NCBI RefSeq assembly: GCF_027947535.2
Contig: NZ_JAAGKO020000047.1
Span: 1 to 64,000, forward strand
DNA: 64,000 nt
From: Streptantibioticus silvisoli
GTDB lineage: Bacteria; Actinomycetota; Actinomycetes; Streptomycetales; Streptomycetaceae
Reading direction: 5' to 3'
The translations under genes and the position numbers were made by a program. The number at the start of each line of letters is the position of its first letter. The stretch's first letter is position 1. The notes below the pieces were generated by a model, which was not told the DNA's origin, made no database searches, and saw only the letters and a list, made by a program, of their open reading frames with translations. This document shows positions 16,925-25,760 of this stretch, piece after piece.

Positions 16925-19012
16925 ATGGCCCCCCTGCTCGAGGTCGAGAACCTCTCCACGCACATCCAGCTGTCCCGGTCGATGGTCCGCCCGGTCGAGA
17001 ACGTCTCCTTCCACCTGGAGGCCGGCGAGACGCTGGGCCTGGTCGGTGAGTCCGGCTGCGGCAAGTCGATGACCGGCCTGTCGCTGATGGGCCTGCTGCC
17101 GCCCGGCGGGTCCCTGGTCGACGAGTCGTCGGTTCGGCTGGCCGGCCGCGAACTGGTCGGCCTGCCCGACGCCGAACTGCGCAAGATCCGCGGCAACGAG
17201 ATCGCGATGGTCTTCCAGGACCCGATGTCGTCGCTGGACCCGACCAAGACCATCGGCTACCAGGTCGCCGAACCGGTGCGGCTGCACCGCGGCGCGAGCA
17301 AGGCGGAGGCGCTGGAGCGCGCCGCCGAGGTGCTGGCCCTGGTCGGCCTGCCGCGTCCGAAGGAACGGCTGAACGACTACCCCCACCAGCTGTCCGGCGG
17401 TCTGCGGCAGCGCGTGATGATCGCCATCGCGCTCGCCTGCGAGCCGAAGGTGCTGATCGCCGACGAGCCGACCACCGCGCTGGACGTGACGATCCAGGCG
17501 CAGATCCTGACGCTGCTGGCGGACCTGAAGGACCGGCTGCGGATGTCGATGATCCTGATCACCCACGACATGGGTGTGGTGGCCGGCCACGCGGACCGGA
17601 TCAACGTCATGTACGCCGGCCGGATCGCGGAGACCACCGAGACGCGCAAGCTGTTCGCCGGCATGCGGCACCCCTACACCCAGGGGCTGCTGGCCTCCAT
17701 CCCGCGGCTGGCGCAGGACAACACCCAGCGGCTGTTCACCGTTCCCGGCCTGCCGCCGGACCTGTCGAACCCGCCGGCCGGCTGCCGGTTCGCGGCGCGC
17801 TGCACCTACGCGACCGACAAGTGCCGCACGGACGAGCCGGAACTGGTCGGCGCCGACGACGAGCACGAGTTCGCCTGCTGGCACCCGGTGAACGGCCCGC
17901 TGCAACTGGCCACCACCCAGGTCCGCGAGACCCCGCCCGGCGAGCCCGCCGACCCGGCCGCGCCGCCGCGCAAGCCGCTGCTGGAGGTCACCGAGCTGGT
18001 CAAGGAGTTCCCGGTCTCCGGTGGGCTGCTCCAGCGTTCCAAGCGCAGCGTCAAGGCGGTCTCCGGGGTGTCGCTGAGCCTCGGCCCCGGCCAGACCTTC
18101 GGCCTGGTGGGCGAGTCGGGCTGCGGCAAGACCACGCTGGGCCGGATGATCGTCGGCCTGGACAAGCCGGACAGCGGCACGGTGACGCTGGAGGGCCAGC
18201 AGATCGACGCCCTGCGCGGCAACGAGCTGCGGCGGCACCGGCGCGACCTGCAGATGATGTTCCAGGACCCGTACTCCTCGCTCGACCCGCGCATGCGGGT
18301 CGGCGCGATCCTGCGCGAGCCGCTGCAGATCCAGGGCATCGGCAGCTCCAAGGAGCAGCTGGAGCGGGTCTCGGACCTGCTGGGCGAGGTGGGTCTGCCG
18401 AAGAACGCGCTGGAGCGCTTCCCGCACGAGTTCTCCGGCGGCCAGCGCCAGCGCATCGGCCTGGCCCGGGCGCTCACCCTCAACCCGAAGGTGATCGTCG
18501 CGGACGAGCCGGTCTCGGCGCTGGACGTCTCCATCCGGGCGCAGGTGCTGAACCTGATGAAGCGCCTTCAGGCCAGCCACGACCTGAGCTACGTCGTCAT
18601 CTCGCACGACCTGGCGGTGGTGAAGTACCTGGCCGACCGGATCGGCGTGATGTACCTCGGCAAGATGGTGGAGACCGGCGGCGGCCAGGACATCTACGAG
18701 CGGCCGGTGCACCCGTACACCGCCGGTCTGCTGGAGGCCATCCCGATCCCCGACCCGCAGGTCGAGGCGCGCAAGGACGGCGGCGGCATCAAGGGCGAGC
18801 TGCCCAGCCCGCTGGACCCGCCGTCCGGCTGCCGGTTCCGCACCCGCTGCCCGTTGGCGCAGGACACCTGCGCCCAGGAGGAGCCGGCGATGCGCAAGTT
18901 CGGCGACGGCCACTTCGCCGCCTGCCACTTCCCGCTCCAGACGCCGGTGCTGGAGACGGTCGCGCCGGCCGGTGCGGCCGACGGCTCGGGCGAGGCCCCG
19001 GCCGCCGTGTGA
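16925..19012 (+). CDS. Fused DppD-DppF ATPase of the oligopeptide transporter
   Basis: The 695-residue protein joins the two ATPases that power import, usually separate polypeptides. The first NBD (about 1-320) has Walker A GESGCGKS, signature LSGGLRQRV and Walker B VLIADEPT. The second (about 350-670) has [24 protein letters not shown] and [12 protein letters not shown]. Each NBD ends with the oligopeptide C-terminal Cys-rich region (GCRFAARC..., GCRFRTRC...), where related proteins may carry a metal or Fe-S site. ATG 16925 follows GAGGAAACG. A strong terminator follows the gene. The fusion fixes a 1:1 ATPase ratio. Confidence 0.95.
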   Translation: MAPLLEVENLSTHIQLSRSMVRPVENVSFHLEAGETLGLVGESGCGKSMTGLSLMGLLPPGGSLVDESSVRLAGRELVGLPDAELRKIRGNEIAMVFQDPMSSLDPTKTIGYQVAEPVRLHRGASKAEALERAAEVLALVGLPRPKERLNDYPHQLSGGLRQRVMIAIALACEPKVLIADEPTTALDVTIQAQILTLLADLKDRLRMSMILITHDMGVVAGHADRINVMYAGRIAETTETRKLFAGMRHPYTQGLLASIPRLAQDNTQRLFTVPGLPPDLSNPPAGCRFAARCTYATDKCRTDEPELVGADDEHEFACWHPVNGPLQLATTQVRETPPGEPADPAAPPRKPLLEVTELVKEFPVSGGLLQRSKRSVKAVSGVSLSLGPGQTFGLVGESGCGKTTLGRMIVGLDKPDSGTVTLEGQQIDALRGNELRRHRRDLQMMFQDPYSSLDPRMRVGAILREPLQIQGIGSSKEQLERVSDLLGEVGLPKNALERFPHEFSGGQRQRIGLARALTLNPKVIVADEPVSALDVSIRAQVLNLMKRLQASHDLSYVVISHDLAVVKYLADRIGVMYLGKMVETGGGQDIYERPVHPYTAGLLEAIPIPDPQVEARKDGGGIKGELPSPLDPPSGCRFRTRCPLAQDTCAQEEPAMRKFGDGHFAACHFPLQTPVLETVAPAGAADGSGEAPAAV

Positions 19013-19020
19013 CGGTCCAC

Positions 19021-19069
19021 CGCCGAGGGGGCGGCGGGTGCTTCGGCACCCGCCGCCCCCTCGGCGTTT
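19021..19069 (+). terminator. Strong intrinsic terminator after the transporter operon
   Basis: A perfect 21-bp stem (19021-19041 with 19046-19066) closes a TTCG tetraloop and is followed by TTT. It begins 8 bp after the ATPase stop codon. Confidence 0.9.
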
Positions 19070-19132
19070 CGCGCCCTCGCGCGGTGCCGCGGCGGGCGGG
19101 CGGCACCGGGGCCGGCGGGGCGGTCGCGCACC

Positions 19133-19174
19133 TGGTCCAGACTATTGACGGGCTTTTGGATTCATGAGTTAAAT
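19133..19174 (+). promoter_or_regulatory. Chitinase promoter with DasR-like element
   Basis: TGGTCCAGACTA at 19133-19144 is close to the 12-bp repeat TGGTCCAGACCT known in Streptomyces chitinase promoters and bound by the GlcNAc-responsive repressor DasR. It abuts a -35 TTGACG (19145-19150), and TTAAAT at 19169-19174 is a possible -10 with an 18-bp spacer. This predicts chitin/GlcNAc control of the gene at 19312. Confidence 0.65.
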
Positions 19175-19311
19175 CAACTCGCGAACAAAGTCGCGACCTC
19201 GGCTCTCCGCGTCTCCGGTATCGCTCCACGCGACCGGCGACGCGGAGCCCACCACCCTCTGCTCCGCCCGCGACTCCCGGATACTCCCATGTCCCGAGGA
19301 GGGCCATCCGC

Positions 19312-20754
19312 ATGCACAGATCCGGCTTGAAGACCTTCGTGGCGGCCGCCGTTCCCCTGGTGACGGCGGCCGCCGCGCTCTTCGCGGCACCCGCCGCGCA
19401 GGCTGCCGTCCATCCGGCGGCCGCCAACGCCGGCCCCGGCTTCCCCGCGCACTACGCCGCGCCCTACGCCGAGCTGTGGAACTCCCCGTCGGCGATGGCC
19501 CAGGCAGAGGCGGCCACCGGCGACAAGTACTACACGCTGGCGTTCGTCATCGGCAGCAGCTCCGGCGGCTGCCAGGCGACGTTCAACGGCGACACCTCGA
19601 TCAGCGACAGCGGCTGGACCGGCGCCATCAACACGCTGCGTGCCTCCGGCGGTGACGTCATCGCCTCGTTCGGCGGCGCGTCCGGCACCGAACTGGCCGA
19701 GGCGTGCACGTCGGTCTCCTCGCTGGAGGCGCAGTACAAGAGCGTCATCGACACGCTCAACCTGACCCGGGTCGACCTCGACGTCGAGGGCTCCACGCTG
19801 GACGATACCGCGGCCAACGACCGCCGCAACCAGGCGCTCGCCGCCCTCCAGCAGAGCTACGCGGCGGCCGGCAAGACCCTCTCGGTGGACTACACCCTGC
19901 CGGTGGACACCACCGGCCTGGAGTCGGACGCGCTGAGCCTGCTGAACAACGCCAAGAGCCACAGCCTCACCGTCAACCTCGTCAACATCATGACGATGGA
20001 CTACGGGCCGAACGAGGAGATGGGCCAGGCCGCGGTCAGCGCCGCGCAGGGCCTGCACACCCAGCTGGGCCAGATCTGGACGTCGAAGACCTCCGCGCAG
20101 CTGTGGGCGATGGAGGGCAACACGCCGATGATCGGCGTCAACGACTCCTCCAACGAGGTCTTCGGCACCGCGGACGCCACCACGCTGGAGAACTTCGCCG
20201 CGGCCAACGGCATCCAGGAGCTGTCCTACTGGTCGCTGGGCCGTGACCACTCCTGCGGCTCCGGCCAGGACTCCGAGGACAACTGCTCGGGCGTCTCGCA
20301 GAGCGCCTACCAGTTCACCTCCACCTTCAACGCCGTCACCGGCACCAGCGGCGGCGGTGGCGGCACCCAGCCGACCGGCCCGATCAGCGGCTACGGCGGC
20401 AAGTGCGTGGACGTGGCCTCGGCGAGCAGCGCGGACGGCGCCGCCGTCCAGCTCTACACCTGCAACGGCACCACCGCCCAGTCGTGGACCGTCGGCACCG
20501 ACAGCACCCTGCGGGCGCTCGGCAAGTGCATGGACGTCACCTCGGCCGGCACCGCCAACGGCACCCAGGTGCAGCTGTGGGACTGCAACGGCAGCGGATC
20601 GCAGGTGTGGCAGAAGGGCACCGGCGGCGAGCTGGTCAACCCGCAGTCCGGCAAGTGCCTGGACGCCACCGGACCCAGCAGCGCCGACGGCACCCGGCTG
20701 CAGATCTGGACCTGCACCGGCGCCGCCAACCAGCAGTGGACACTGCCGAGTTGA
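19312..20754 (+). CDS. Secreted GH18 chitinase with C-terminal ricin-type lectin domain
   Basis: The 480-residue exported enzyme should cleave beta-1,4-linked GlcNAc polymers. A Sec signal (AAAALFAAPAAQA) precedes the GH18 barrel (about 40-345). The barrel has the catalytic pattern RVDLDVEG with Asp155, Asp157 and acid Glu159. A Gly-rich hinge (SGGGGGTQ) joins a ricin B-type lectin of three repeats (about 353-480) with QSW, QVW and QQW motifs and paired Cys. ATG 19312 follows AGGAGGG. A DasR-like element and promoter lie upstream. The gene ends 19 bp from the convergent GH64 gene. Confidence 0.93.
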   Translation: MHRSGLKTFVAAAVPLVTAAAALFAAPAAQAAVHPAAANAGPGFPAHYAAPYAELWNSPSAMAQAEAATGDKYYTLAFVIGSSSGGCQATFNGDTSISDSGWTGAINTLRASGGDVIASFGGASGTELAEACTSVSSLEAQYKSVIDTLNLTRVDLDVEGSTLDDTAANDRRNQALAALQQSYAAAGKTLSVDYTLPVDTTGLESDALSLLNNAKSHSLTVNLVNIMTMDYGPNEEMGQAAVSAAQGLHTQLGQIWTSKTSAQLWAMEGNTPMIGVNDSSNEVFGTADATTLENFAAANGIQELSYWSLGRDHSCGSGQDSEDNCSGVSQSAYQFTSTFNAVTGTSGGGGGTQPTGPISGYGGKCVDVASASSADGAAVQLYTCNGTTAQSWTVGTDSTLRALGKCMDVTSAGTANGTQVQLWDCNGSGSQVWQKGTGGELVNPQSGKCLDATGPSSADGTRLQIWTCTGAANQQWTLPS

Positions 20755-20773
20755 CGCACCCCGCGAACGGCCG

Positions 20774-21937
20774 TCAGCTGAACGAGGTGAGCGTGATGCT
20801 CAGCGCGGTCGGCGCGGTGTCCTGCACGTAGGAGGCGTAGCTGCACACGTCGTCGAACGGGAAGCCGTACGCCTTGCCGTCCGCCATGCTGGCGTGGATG
20901 GCGGCGGAGTAGTGGTTGGTGACCGCTCCCTGGTAGTACTGCGAGGAGTCGGTGACCGGCTGGTTCGGCGTCGAGTTGAGCACCGAGCGGTTCAGTCCGG
21001 CGCCCAGTACGGCGGCGACCGGCCCGGTGACCCCGTCGTTGGGGGCGGCCAGCGCGCCGTTGCAGTAGAAGACGTCCTGCGTGCTGGGCTTGCTGAACGG
21101 CGCGGGGCCGCCGGAGAAGGTCAGCGTGTCGCCGCTGACCCGGCCGGTGTACGTCACGTTGTTGGCGGTGACGACCAGGTCGGTGTTGGTGTACGTGCTC
21201 CACGCGTCGTTGATGTAGCTGTCGAAGTACGTGGAGGAGAAGATGCCGGCGTCGATGCCGTGGCCCGGGGCGATGACCCGCAGGTTGTCGCCGACGATGA
21301 GCGGGGCGAAGTCGGACTGGCCGGCGATGGCGGAGAAGATCGCGCTGCGGCCGCCGGCCTTCAGGGTGCCGGTGGTCTGGTTGGAGGCACCGGTCAGGTT
21401 GAGCGCCAGCGGGATGCTGAACATGTCGACCTGGGTGGCGTTGCAGTACATCCCGCTGCCGTTGAAGGTGAACTCCACGCAGTCGTGCAGGATGTTGTAG
21501 TTCGGGTCGCTGGTGACCCAGCCGGCGGGGTACTGCAACGCGGGGTTGCCGTTGCCGTCGGTGACGACCTTGAACTTCAGCTTGTCGTTGATGGAGAAGT
21601 AGATCCGCCCCGACATGTTGGGCAGGTTGAGGTTGCTGTTGCCCGAGCCCGCCAGCGGGATGGACAGGTCGGCGTAGCCGTCGGAGCCGTTCAGCGACAG
21701 GCTCACGTCGGTCAACTGGCCGCTGCCGTTGACGTAGGCCTGCTTGCCGCTGGCCGGGTCGGTACCGACCACGTACATCCAGATGGAGCTGTTGCCGTAG
21801 GAACCGGTGTTGTTGACCACGGTGATCGGCAGCGAGCTCGCGGCCGCGGCGGAGCCGCTCGCGGCGATGTTGATCAGCGGTGCGGCACCGAGTGCGGCGG
21901 CCGCCCAGCCCAGGACGGCACGGCGTGTGGGGGGCAT
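20774..21937 (-). CDS. Secreted GH64 beta-1,3-glucanase
   Basis: The 387-residue protein resembles the GH64 laminaripentaose-producing beta-1,3-glucanases of Streptomyces, which bind the glucan triple helix and release oligosaccharides. The N-terminus PTRRAVLGWAAAALGAAP is a Tat-type signal. Characteristic stretches are LPITVVNNTGSYGNSSIWMY, SGRIYFSINDKLKF, CVEFTFNGSGMYCNATQVDMFSIPL and the C-terminal DVCSYASY. I chose ATG 21937 because GGAAGGAAA precedes it, whereas 21961 has no ribosome site. It is divergent from the discoidin/beta-helix gene, and both start regions carry the same LacI-type operator. Confidence 0.9.
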   Translation of the reverse strand: MPPTRRAVLGWAAAALGAAPLINIAASGSAAAASSLPITVVNNTGSYGNSSIWMYVVGTDPASGKQAYVNGSGQLTDVSLSLNGSDGYADLSIPLAGSGNSNLNLPNMSGRIYFSINDKLKFKVVTDGNGNPALQYPAGWVTSDPNYNILHDCVEFTFNGSGMYCNATQVDMFSIPLALNLTGASNQTTGTLKAGGRSAIFSAIAGQSDFAPLIVGDNLRVIAPGHGIDAGIFSSTYFDSYINDAWSTYTNTDLVVTANNVTYTGRVSGDTLTFSGGPAPFSKPSTQDVFYCNGALAAPNDGVTGPVAAVLGAGLNRSVLNSTPNQPVTDSSQYYQGAVTNHYSAAIHASMADGKAYGFPFDDVCSYASYVQDTAPTALSITLTSFS

Positions 21938-22007
21938 GCGTTTTCCTTCCCTGGCGGTCATACGAGGTGGGACCCGTGGGGGATCCGGTGAGCACCGGGT
22001 TGTGACG

Positions 22008-22061
22008 TGAGAGCGCTCTCCCCGGTATCGCGATGATTACGGGATGACCGTGTTCCGTCAA
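22008..22061 (-). promoter_or_regulatory. GH64 promoter with LacI-type operator
   Basis: On the minus strand TTGACG (22061-22056) and TAATCA (22039-22034) form a plausible -35/-10 with a 16-bp spacer. The palindrome TGAGAGCGCTCTCC at 22008-22021 lies just downstream of the expected start site. The GAGCGCTC core is typical of Streptomyces LacI-family sites such as CebR boxes. Confidence 0.6.
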
Positions 22062-22104
22062 TGAGTTGAGCATTGATCCATACCAATGCTTCATTGGTTG
22101 ACGG
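22055..22104. repeat. 50-bp imperfect dyad centred between divergent glucanase promoters
   Basis: CCGTCA (22055-22060) pairs with TGACGG (22099-22104) and AGCATTG (22069-22075) with CAATGCT (22084-22090), all about one centre at 22079.5. CAATGA/TCATTG lies in between, slightly off register. The dyad sits midway between the two LacI operators and is AT-rich for this genome. A second regulator or an activator site is possible. Confidence 0.55.
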
Positions 22105-22195
22105 CGAATGACGGCCCGTCGGCGGTCTTTGCGGTGAGATGATGTGTTTTGCGCTCCGGCCACCCGGCGGACGGCCCTGGTTCGCGTCCAAGCTC

Positions 22196-22244
22196 TTGAC
22201 ACTGCCGAAGCGCCGTCAGGACACTCCTCGTGAGAGCGCTCTCC
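22196..22244 (+). promoter_or_regulatory. Discoidin/beta-helix gene promoter with LacI-type operator
   Basis: A perfect -35 TTGACA (22196-22201) is followed after 18 bp by GACACT (22220-22225). The operator TGAGAGCGCTCTCC at 22231-22244 is identical to the copy at 22008 and covers the predicted start site. This arrangement predicts tight repression by a LacI-family protein, most simply the one encoded at 24625. Confidence 0.7.
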
Positions 22245-22298
22245 CGGGCGTACGGAACGGTTCCCCGCACCTTCCCCGTCCCGCAGGAGATGCATGTC

Positions 22299-24497
22299 AT
22301 GAGATCCGAATCCAGACCGCGCGCCCGGCGCGGCTTCCGGCTGCGCGGCGGTCCGCTGGCCGCCGCCTCGGTCCTCGCCGTGATGGCGGGCGCGGTGGTC
22401 CTGCCGGCCGGCACCGCCCAGGCCGCCGACACGCTGCTGTCGCAGGGCAAAACCGCGACCGCCTCCTCCACCGAGAGCGCCTCCTTCCCGGCCAGTGCCG
22501 CGGTGGACGGCGACACCGGCACCCGCTGGTCCAGCGCGTTCAGCGACCCGCAGTGGCTGGAGGTGGACCTGGGGGCCACCGACACCATCGACAAGGTGGT
22601 GCTCGACTGGGAGTCCGCCTCGGCCAGCTCCTTCCAGATCCAGACGTCGACCGACGGCACCAACTGGACGAACGTCTACTCCACCACCACCGGCCCCGGC
22701 GGCGACCAGACGCTCAGCGTCTCCGGCACCGGCCGCTACGTGCGGATGTACGGCACCGCGCGGTCGACCCAGTACGGCTACTCGCTCTACGAGTTCCAGG
22801 TCTACGGCACCGCGGGCGGCGGCGGCAACCCCGGCAGCCCGCCGGCCACCTCCGACACCCCGAACTTCGGGCCGAACGTCCAGGTCTTCGACCCGTCGCA
22901 GTCCGCCTCCAGCATCCAGTCGGCGCTGGACTCCGCGTTCAACACGCAGCAGTCCAATCAGTTCGGCACCCAGCGCAACGCGTTCCTGTTCAAGCCGGGC
23001 ACCTACAACGTCAACGCCAACGTCGGGTTCAACACGCAGGTGATGGGCCTGGGCCAGAACCCCGACCAGGTGCAGATCAACGGCGGTGTGACCTCCGACG
23101 CACAGTGGAACGGCGGCAACGGCACCACCAACTTCTGGCGCGAGGTGGAGAACCTGTCCATCACGCCGTCCAGCGGCACCGAGACGTGGGCGGTCTCGCA
23201 GGGCGCCTCGATGCGCCGGGTCGACGTGCACGGCGAGCTGAAGCTCGACCCGAGCGGCGACGGCTGGTCCTCCGGCGGCTTCCTGTCGGACTCGCGGGTC
23301 AGCGGCCAGGTCTTCTCCGGCTCCCAGCAGCAGTGGATGTCGCGCAACGACACCATCGGCAGCTGGAGCAACGGGGTGTGGAACCAGGTCTTCGTCGGCG
23401 TCAACGGCGCCCCGGCGCAGTCCTTCCCCAACCCGACGTACACCACCGTCGGCCAGACCCCGGTGGAGAAGGAGAAGCCGTACCTGTACATCGACTCCTC
23501 CGGCAACTACCACGTCTTCGTGCCGTCGCTCCAGCAGAACACCTCCGGTGCCACCTGGGTGAACGGCAACACCGCGGGCACCTCGCTGCCGATGCACGAC
23601 TTCTACGTCACCCAGCCCGGCGACACCGCGGCGACGATGAACGCCGCGCTCGCGGCCGGCGACGACCTGCTGATCACCCCGGGCGTCTACCACATCAACC
23701 AGACGCTCCAGGTCACCCACCCCGACCAGATCGTCATGGGCATGGGCCTGGCCACGCTGATCCCGGACAACGGCGTCACGGTGATCAACACCGGTGACGT
23801 CGACGGCGCGCAGATCGACGACCTGCTCGTCGACGGCGGTGCCACCAACTCCGCGTCCCTGATCACCATGGGCTCGGCCGGCAACACCACCAGCCACGCC
23901 TCGGACCCGCAGGCCATCGAGGACGTCTACGTCCGCATCGGCGGTGACCAGGTCGGCAAGGCCACCGACTCCCTGGTGGTCAACGCCAACAACACCATCG
24001 GCGACAACCTGTGGCTGTGGCGTGCCGACCACGGCAACGGCGTCGGCTGGACCAGCAACACCGCCGACACCGGCCTGATCGTCAACGGCGCCAACGTCAC
24101 CATGTACGGCCTGGCCGTCGAGCACTACCAGAAGACCGAGGTGCTCTGGAACGGCAACGGCGGCAGGACCTACTTCTTCCAGAACGAGAACCCCTACGAC
24201 CCGCCCAACCAGGCGTCCTGGATGAACGGTTCGACCGACGGCTACCCGGCCTACGAGGTGGCGCCCGGCGTCACCAGCCACCAGGCGTACGGCGTCGGCA
24301 GCTACTGCTACTTCAACGTCAACACCTCGATCGTCAACGACCACGCCTTCCAGGCCCCGGTCGTCTCCGGCGTGCAGTTCCACGACCTGCTGACCGTCTC
24401 GCTCGGCGGGGTCGGCACGATCAGCCACGTCATCAACTCCACCGGAGCGGCGGCCAACGCCACCACCGAGAACATCTACCTCACCTCCGGTCCGTGA
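22299..24497 (+). CDS. Secreted discoidin (F5/8C) plus beta-helix protein, probable glucan-active enzyme
   Basis: The 732-residue protein has a Sec signal with a basic N-region and ends at AQAA near 44. A discoidin / F5-8 type C carbohydrate-binding domain follows (about 45-170; DGDTGTRWSS, QWLEVDLGATDTIDKVVLDW, YGYSLYEFQVYG). A Gly/Pro linker leads to a 530-residue region whose repeated short strands and Asn/Gly turns look like right-handed parallel beta-helix (FLFKPGTYNVNANVGF, LLITPGVYHINQTLQV). GH55-like and GH87-like glucanases share such architecture, but I cannot fix the family. ATG 22299 has GGAG nine bases upstream. Shared operators with GH64 suggest beta-1,3- or related glucan degradation. 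Confidence 0.8.
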   Translation: MRSESRPRARRGFRLRGGPLAAASVLAVMAGAVVLPAGTAQAADTLLSQGKTATASSTESASFPASAAVDGDTGTRWSSAFSDPQWLEVDLGATDTIDKVVLDWESASASSFQIQTSTDGTNWTNVYSTTTGPGGDQTLSVSGTGRYVRMYGTARSTQYGYSLYEFQVYGTAGGGGNPGSPPATSDTPNFGPNVQVFDPSQSASSIQSALDSAFNTQQSNQFGTQRNAFLFKPGTYNVNANVGFNTQVMGLGQNPDQVQINGGVTSDAQWNGGNGTTNFWREVENLSITPSSGTETWAVSQGASMRRVDVHGELKLDPSGDGWSSGGFLSDSRVSGQVFSGSQQQWMSRNDTIGSWSNGVWNQVFVGVNGAPAQSFPNPTYTTVGQTPVEKEKPYLYIDSSGNYHVFVPSLQQNTSGATWVNGNTAGTSLPMHDFYVTQPGDTAATMNAALAAGDDLLITPGVYHINQTLQVTHPDQIVMGMGLATLIPDNGVTVINTGDVDGAQIDDLLVDGGATNSASLITMGSAGNTTSHASDPQAIEDVYVRIGGDQVGKATDSLVVNANNTIGDNLWLWRADHGNGVGWTSNTADTGLIVNGANVTMYGLAVEHYQKTEVLWNGNGGRTYFFQNENPYDPPNQASWMNGSTDGYPAYEVAPGVTSHQAYGVGSYCYFNVNTSIVNDHAFQAPVVSGVQFHDLLTVSLGGVGTISHVINSTGAAANATTENIYLTSGP

Positions 24498-24542
24498 TCC
24501 CCGTCTCACTGCGCGGGGCCGAAACGGCCTGACAGCACTGCG

Positions 24543-24576
24543 GTTGGCACCGACCGGGCGACCGGTCGGTGCCAAC
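24543..24576. terminator. 15-bp perfect hairpin with GCGA tetraloop
   Basis: Arms 24543-24557 and 24562-24576 (GTTGGCACCGACCGG and its complement) close a GCGA loop, a GNRA-type tetraloop. It lies 46 bp after the beta-helix gene stop and before the lacI-type gene promoter. No T-tract follows; it probably separates the two transcripts. Confidence 0.75.
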
Positions 24577-24612
24577 TGTCATCCGGTGCCCCTCCGACCA
24601 GCAGAACTTGGG

Positions 24613-24627
24613 TATAACTGCCTGATG
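24613..24627 (+). promoter_or_regulatory. -10 TATAAC directly before the lacI start: leaderless transcript
   Basis: TATAAC at 24613-24618 is followed by only six bases before the ATG at 24625, so transcription would begin at or next to the start codon. No Shine-Dalgarno is present in this gap. A good -35 is not visible. Confidence 0.5.
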
Positions 24628-25680
24628 AGCACGGATCCGTCACCGCCCGCCCGGCCCGCCACCCTGGAGGATGTCGCCCGGCTGGCCGGCGTTTCGCGGG
24701 CCACCGTCTCGCGCGTGATCAACGGTTCACACACCGTCGACCCCGCCCGGCGGCTGAAGGTGGAGCGCGCGGTCGCCGCCGCCTCCTACGTGCCCAACCG
24801 CGCCGCGCGGTCCCTGGTGACCCGGCGCACCGACTCCATCGCCCTGGTGGTCTCCGAACGCCAGCAGCGTTCCAGCGCCGGGCCGTTCGCGGGCCGGATC
24901 TTCACCGACCCGCACTTCGGCCGGGTGGTCGACGGCCTGCTCGGCGAACTGCGCCCGGCCGGTGTGCAGATGGCGCTGATGCTGGCCGACGACGCCGACA
25001 CCCGCGACCAGTTGGTCGGCTACCTGCACCAGGGCCACGTGGACGGCGTGGTGCTCATCTCCCAGCACTCCGACGATCCGCTGCCCGGCATGCTGGCCCG
25101 CTGCGGGCTGCCCGCGGTGCTCGCCTCGCGGCCGGCCACCTCCGGCGAACCGATCGGCTGCGTGGAGGTCGACCAGCGGCTCGGCGCCCGGTTGGCGGCG
25201 GACCGGCTGGTCGGCCGGGGCTGCCGGCGGATCGCCACGGTCTGCGGTCCGCTGGACATGCCGGCCGGCAGCGAGCGGCTGACCGGGTTCCGGGAGGCCA
25301 TGGCCGACCACGGGGCGGCCTCGGTGGTCGCGGTGGAGGGCGGCTTCACGCAGGCCGGCGGCGCGGCGGCGATGAAGCGGCTGCTGGAGCGGGTGCCCGA
25401 CCTGGACGGGGTGTTCATCGCCTCGGACCTGATGGCGCTGGGCGCGCTGCCGGTGCTGCACCGGCAGGGCCGCCGGGTGCCGGAGGACGTGGCGGTCGTC
25501 GGGTTCGACGACAGCGACGCGGCGGTGGCCTGCGATCCGCGGCTGACGACGGTGCGCCAGCCGGTGGAGGAGATGGCCGGCGAGATGGCCCGGCTGCTGC
25601 TGGAGCGGATCGCCGACCCGGGCAGACCGGCGCGTTCGGTGGTCTTCGCGCCGGAGCTGGTGGTACGTCAGTCGGGCTGA
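24625..25680 (+). CDS. LacI-family transcriptional repressor of the glucanase genes
   Basis: The 351-residue regulator has the LacI helix-turn-helix TLEDVARLAGVSRATVSRVING (about 13-34), the hinge helix region SYVPNRAARSLVTRRT and a periplasmic-binding-protein-like sugar domain (SIALVVSE..., VDGVVLIS, GFDDSDAAVACDPRLTTVRQP). It follows the beta-helix gene on the same strand. The two identical palindromes upstream of the divergent glucanase genes carry the GAGCGCTC core favoured by this family, making it the likely local repressor, relieved by a glucan-derived oligosaccharide. No copy of the operator is seen at its own start, so it is perhaps not autoregulated. The mRNA looks leaderless. Confidence 0.93.
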   Translation: MSTDPSPPARPATLEDVARLAGVSRATVSRVINGSHTVDPARRLKVERAVAAASYVPNRAARSLVTRRTDSIALVVSERQQRSSAGPFAGRIFTDPHFGRVVDGLLGELRPAGVQMALMLADDADTRDQLVGYLHQGHVDGVVLISQHSDDPLPGMLARCGLPAVLASRPATSGEPIGCVEVDQRLGARLAADRLVGRGCRRIATVCGPLDMPAGSERLTGFREAMADHGAASVVAVEGGFTQAGGAAAMKRLLERVPDLDGVFIASDLMALGALPVLHRQGRRVPEDVAVVGFDDSDAAVACDPRLTTVRQPVEEMAGEMARLLLERIADPGRPARSVVFAPELVVRQSG

Positions 25681-25760
25681 CCCGCCCTGCCGCGCCGCCG
25701 CACCCCGGAGGTCCGGGGCGCGGCGGCCGAACCGCGGTCGTGGGAAGGGCCGTTGAGCGG

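Noticed and set aside
14786-18928. A 1380-codon open frame on the minus strand across the transporter genes
   Set aside because: It is antisense to four well-supported genes, is Arg/Gly/Val/Gln low-complexity and arises from the high-GC codon pattern.
20454-24575. A 1373-codon minus-strand open frame across the glucanase region
   Set aside because: It overlaps GH18, GH64 and the beta-helix gene; its translation has no domain and follows the mirror codon bias.
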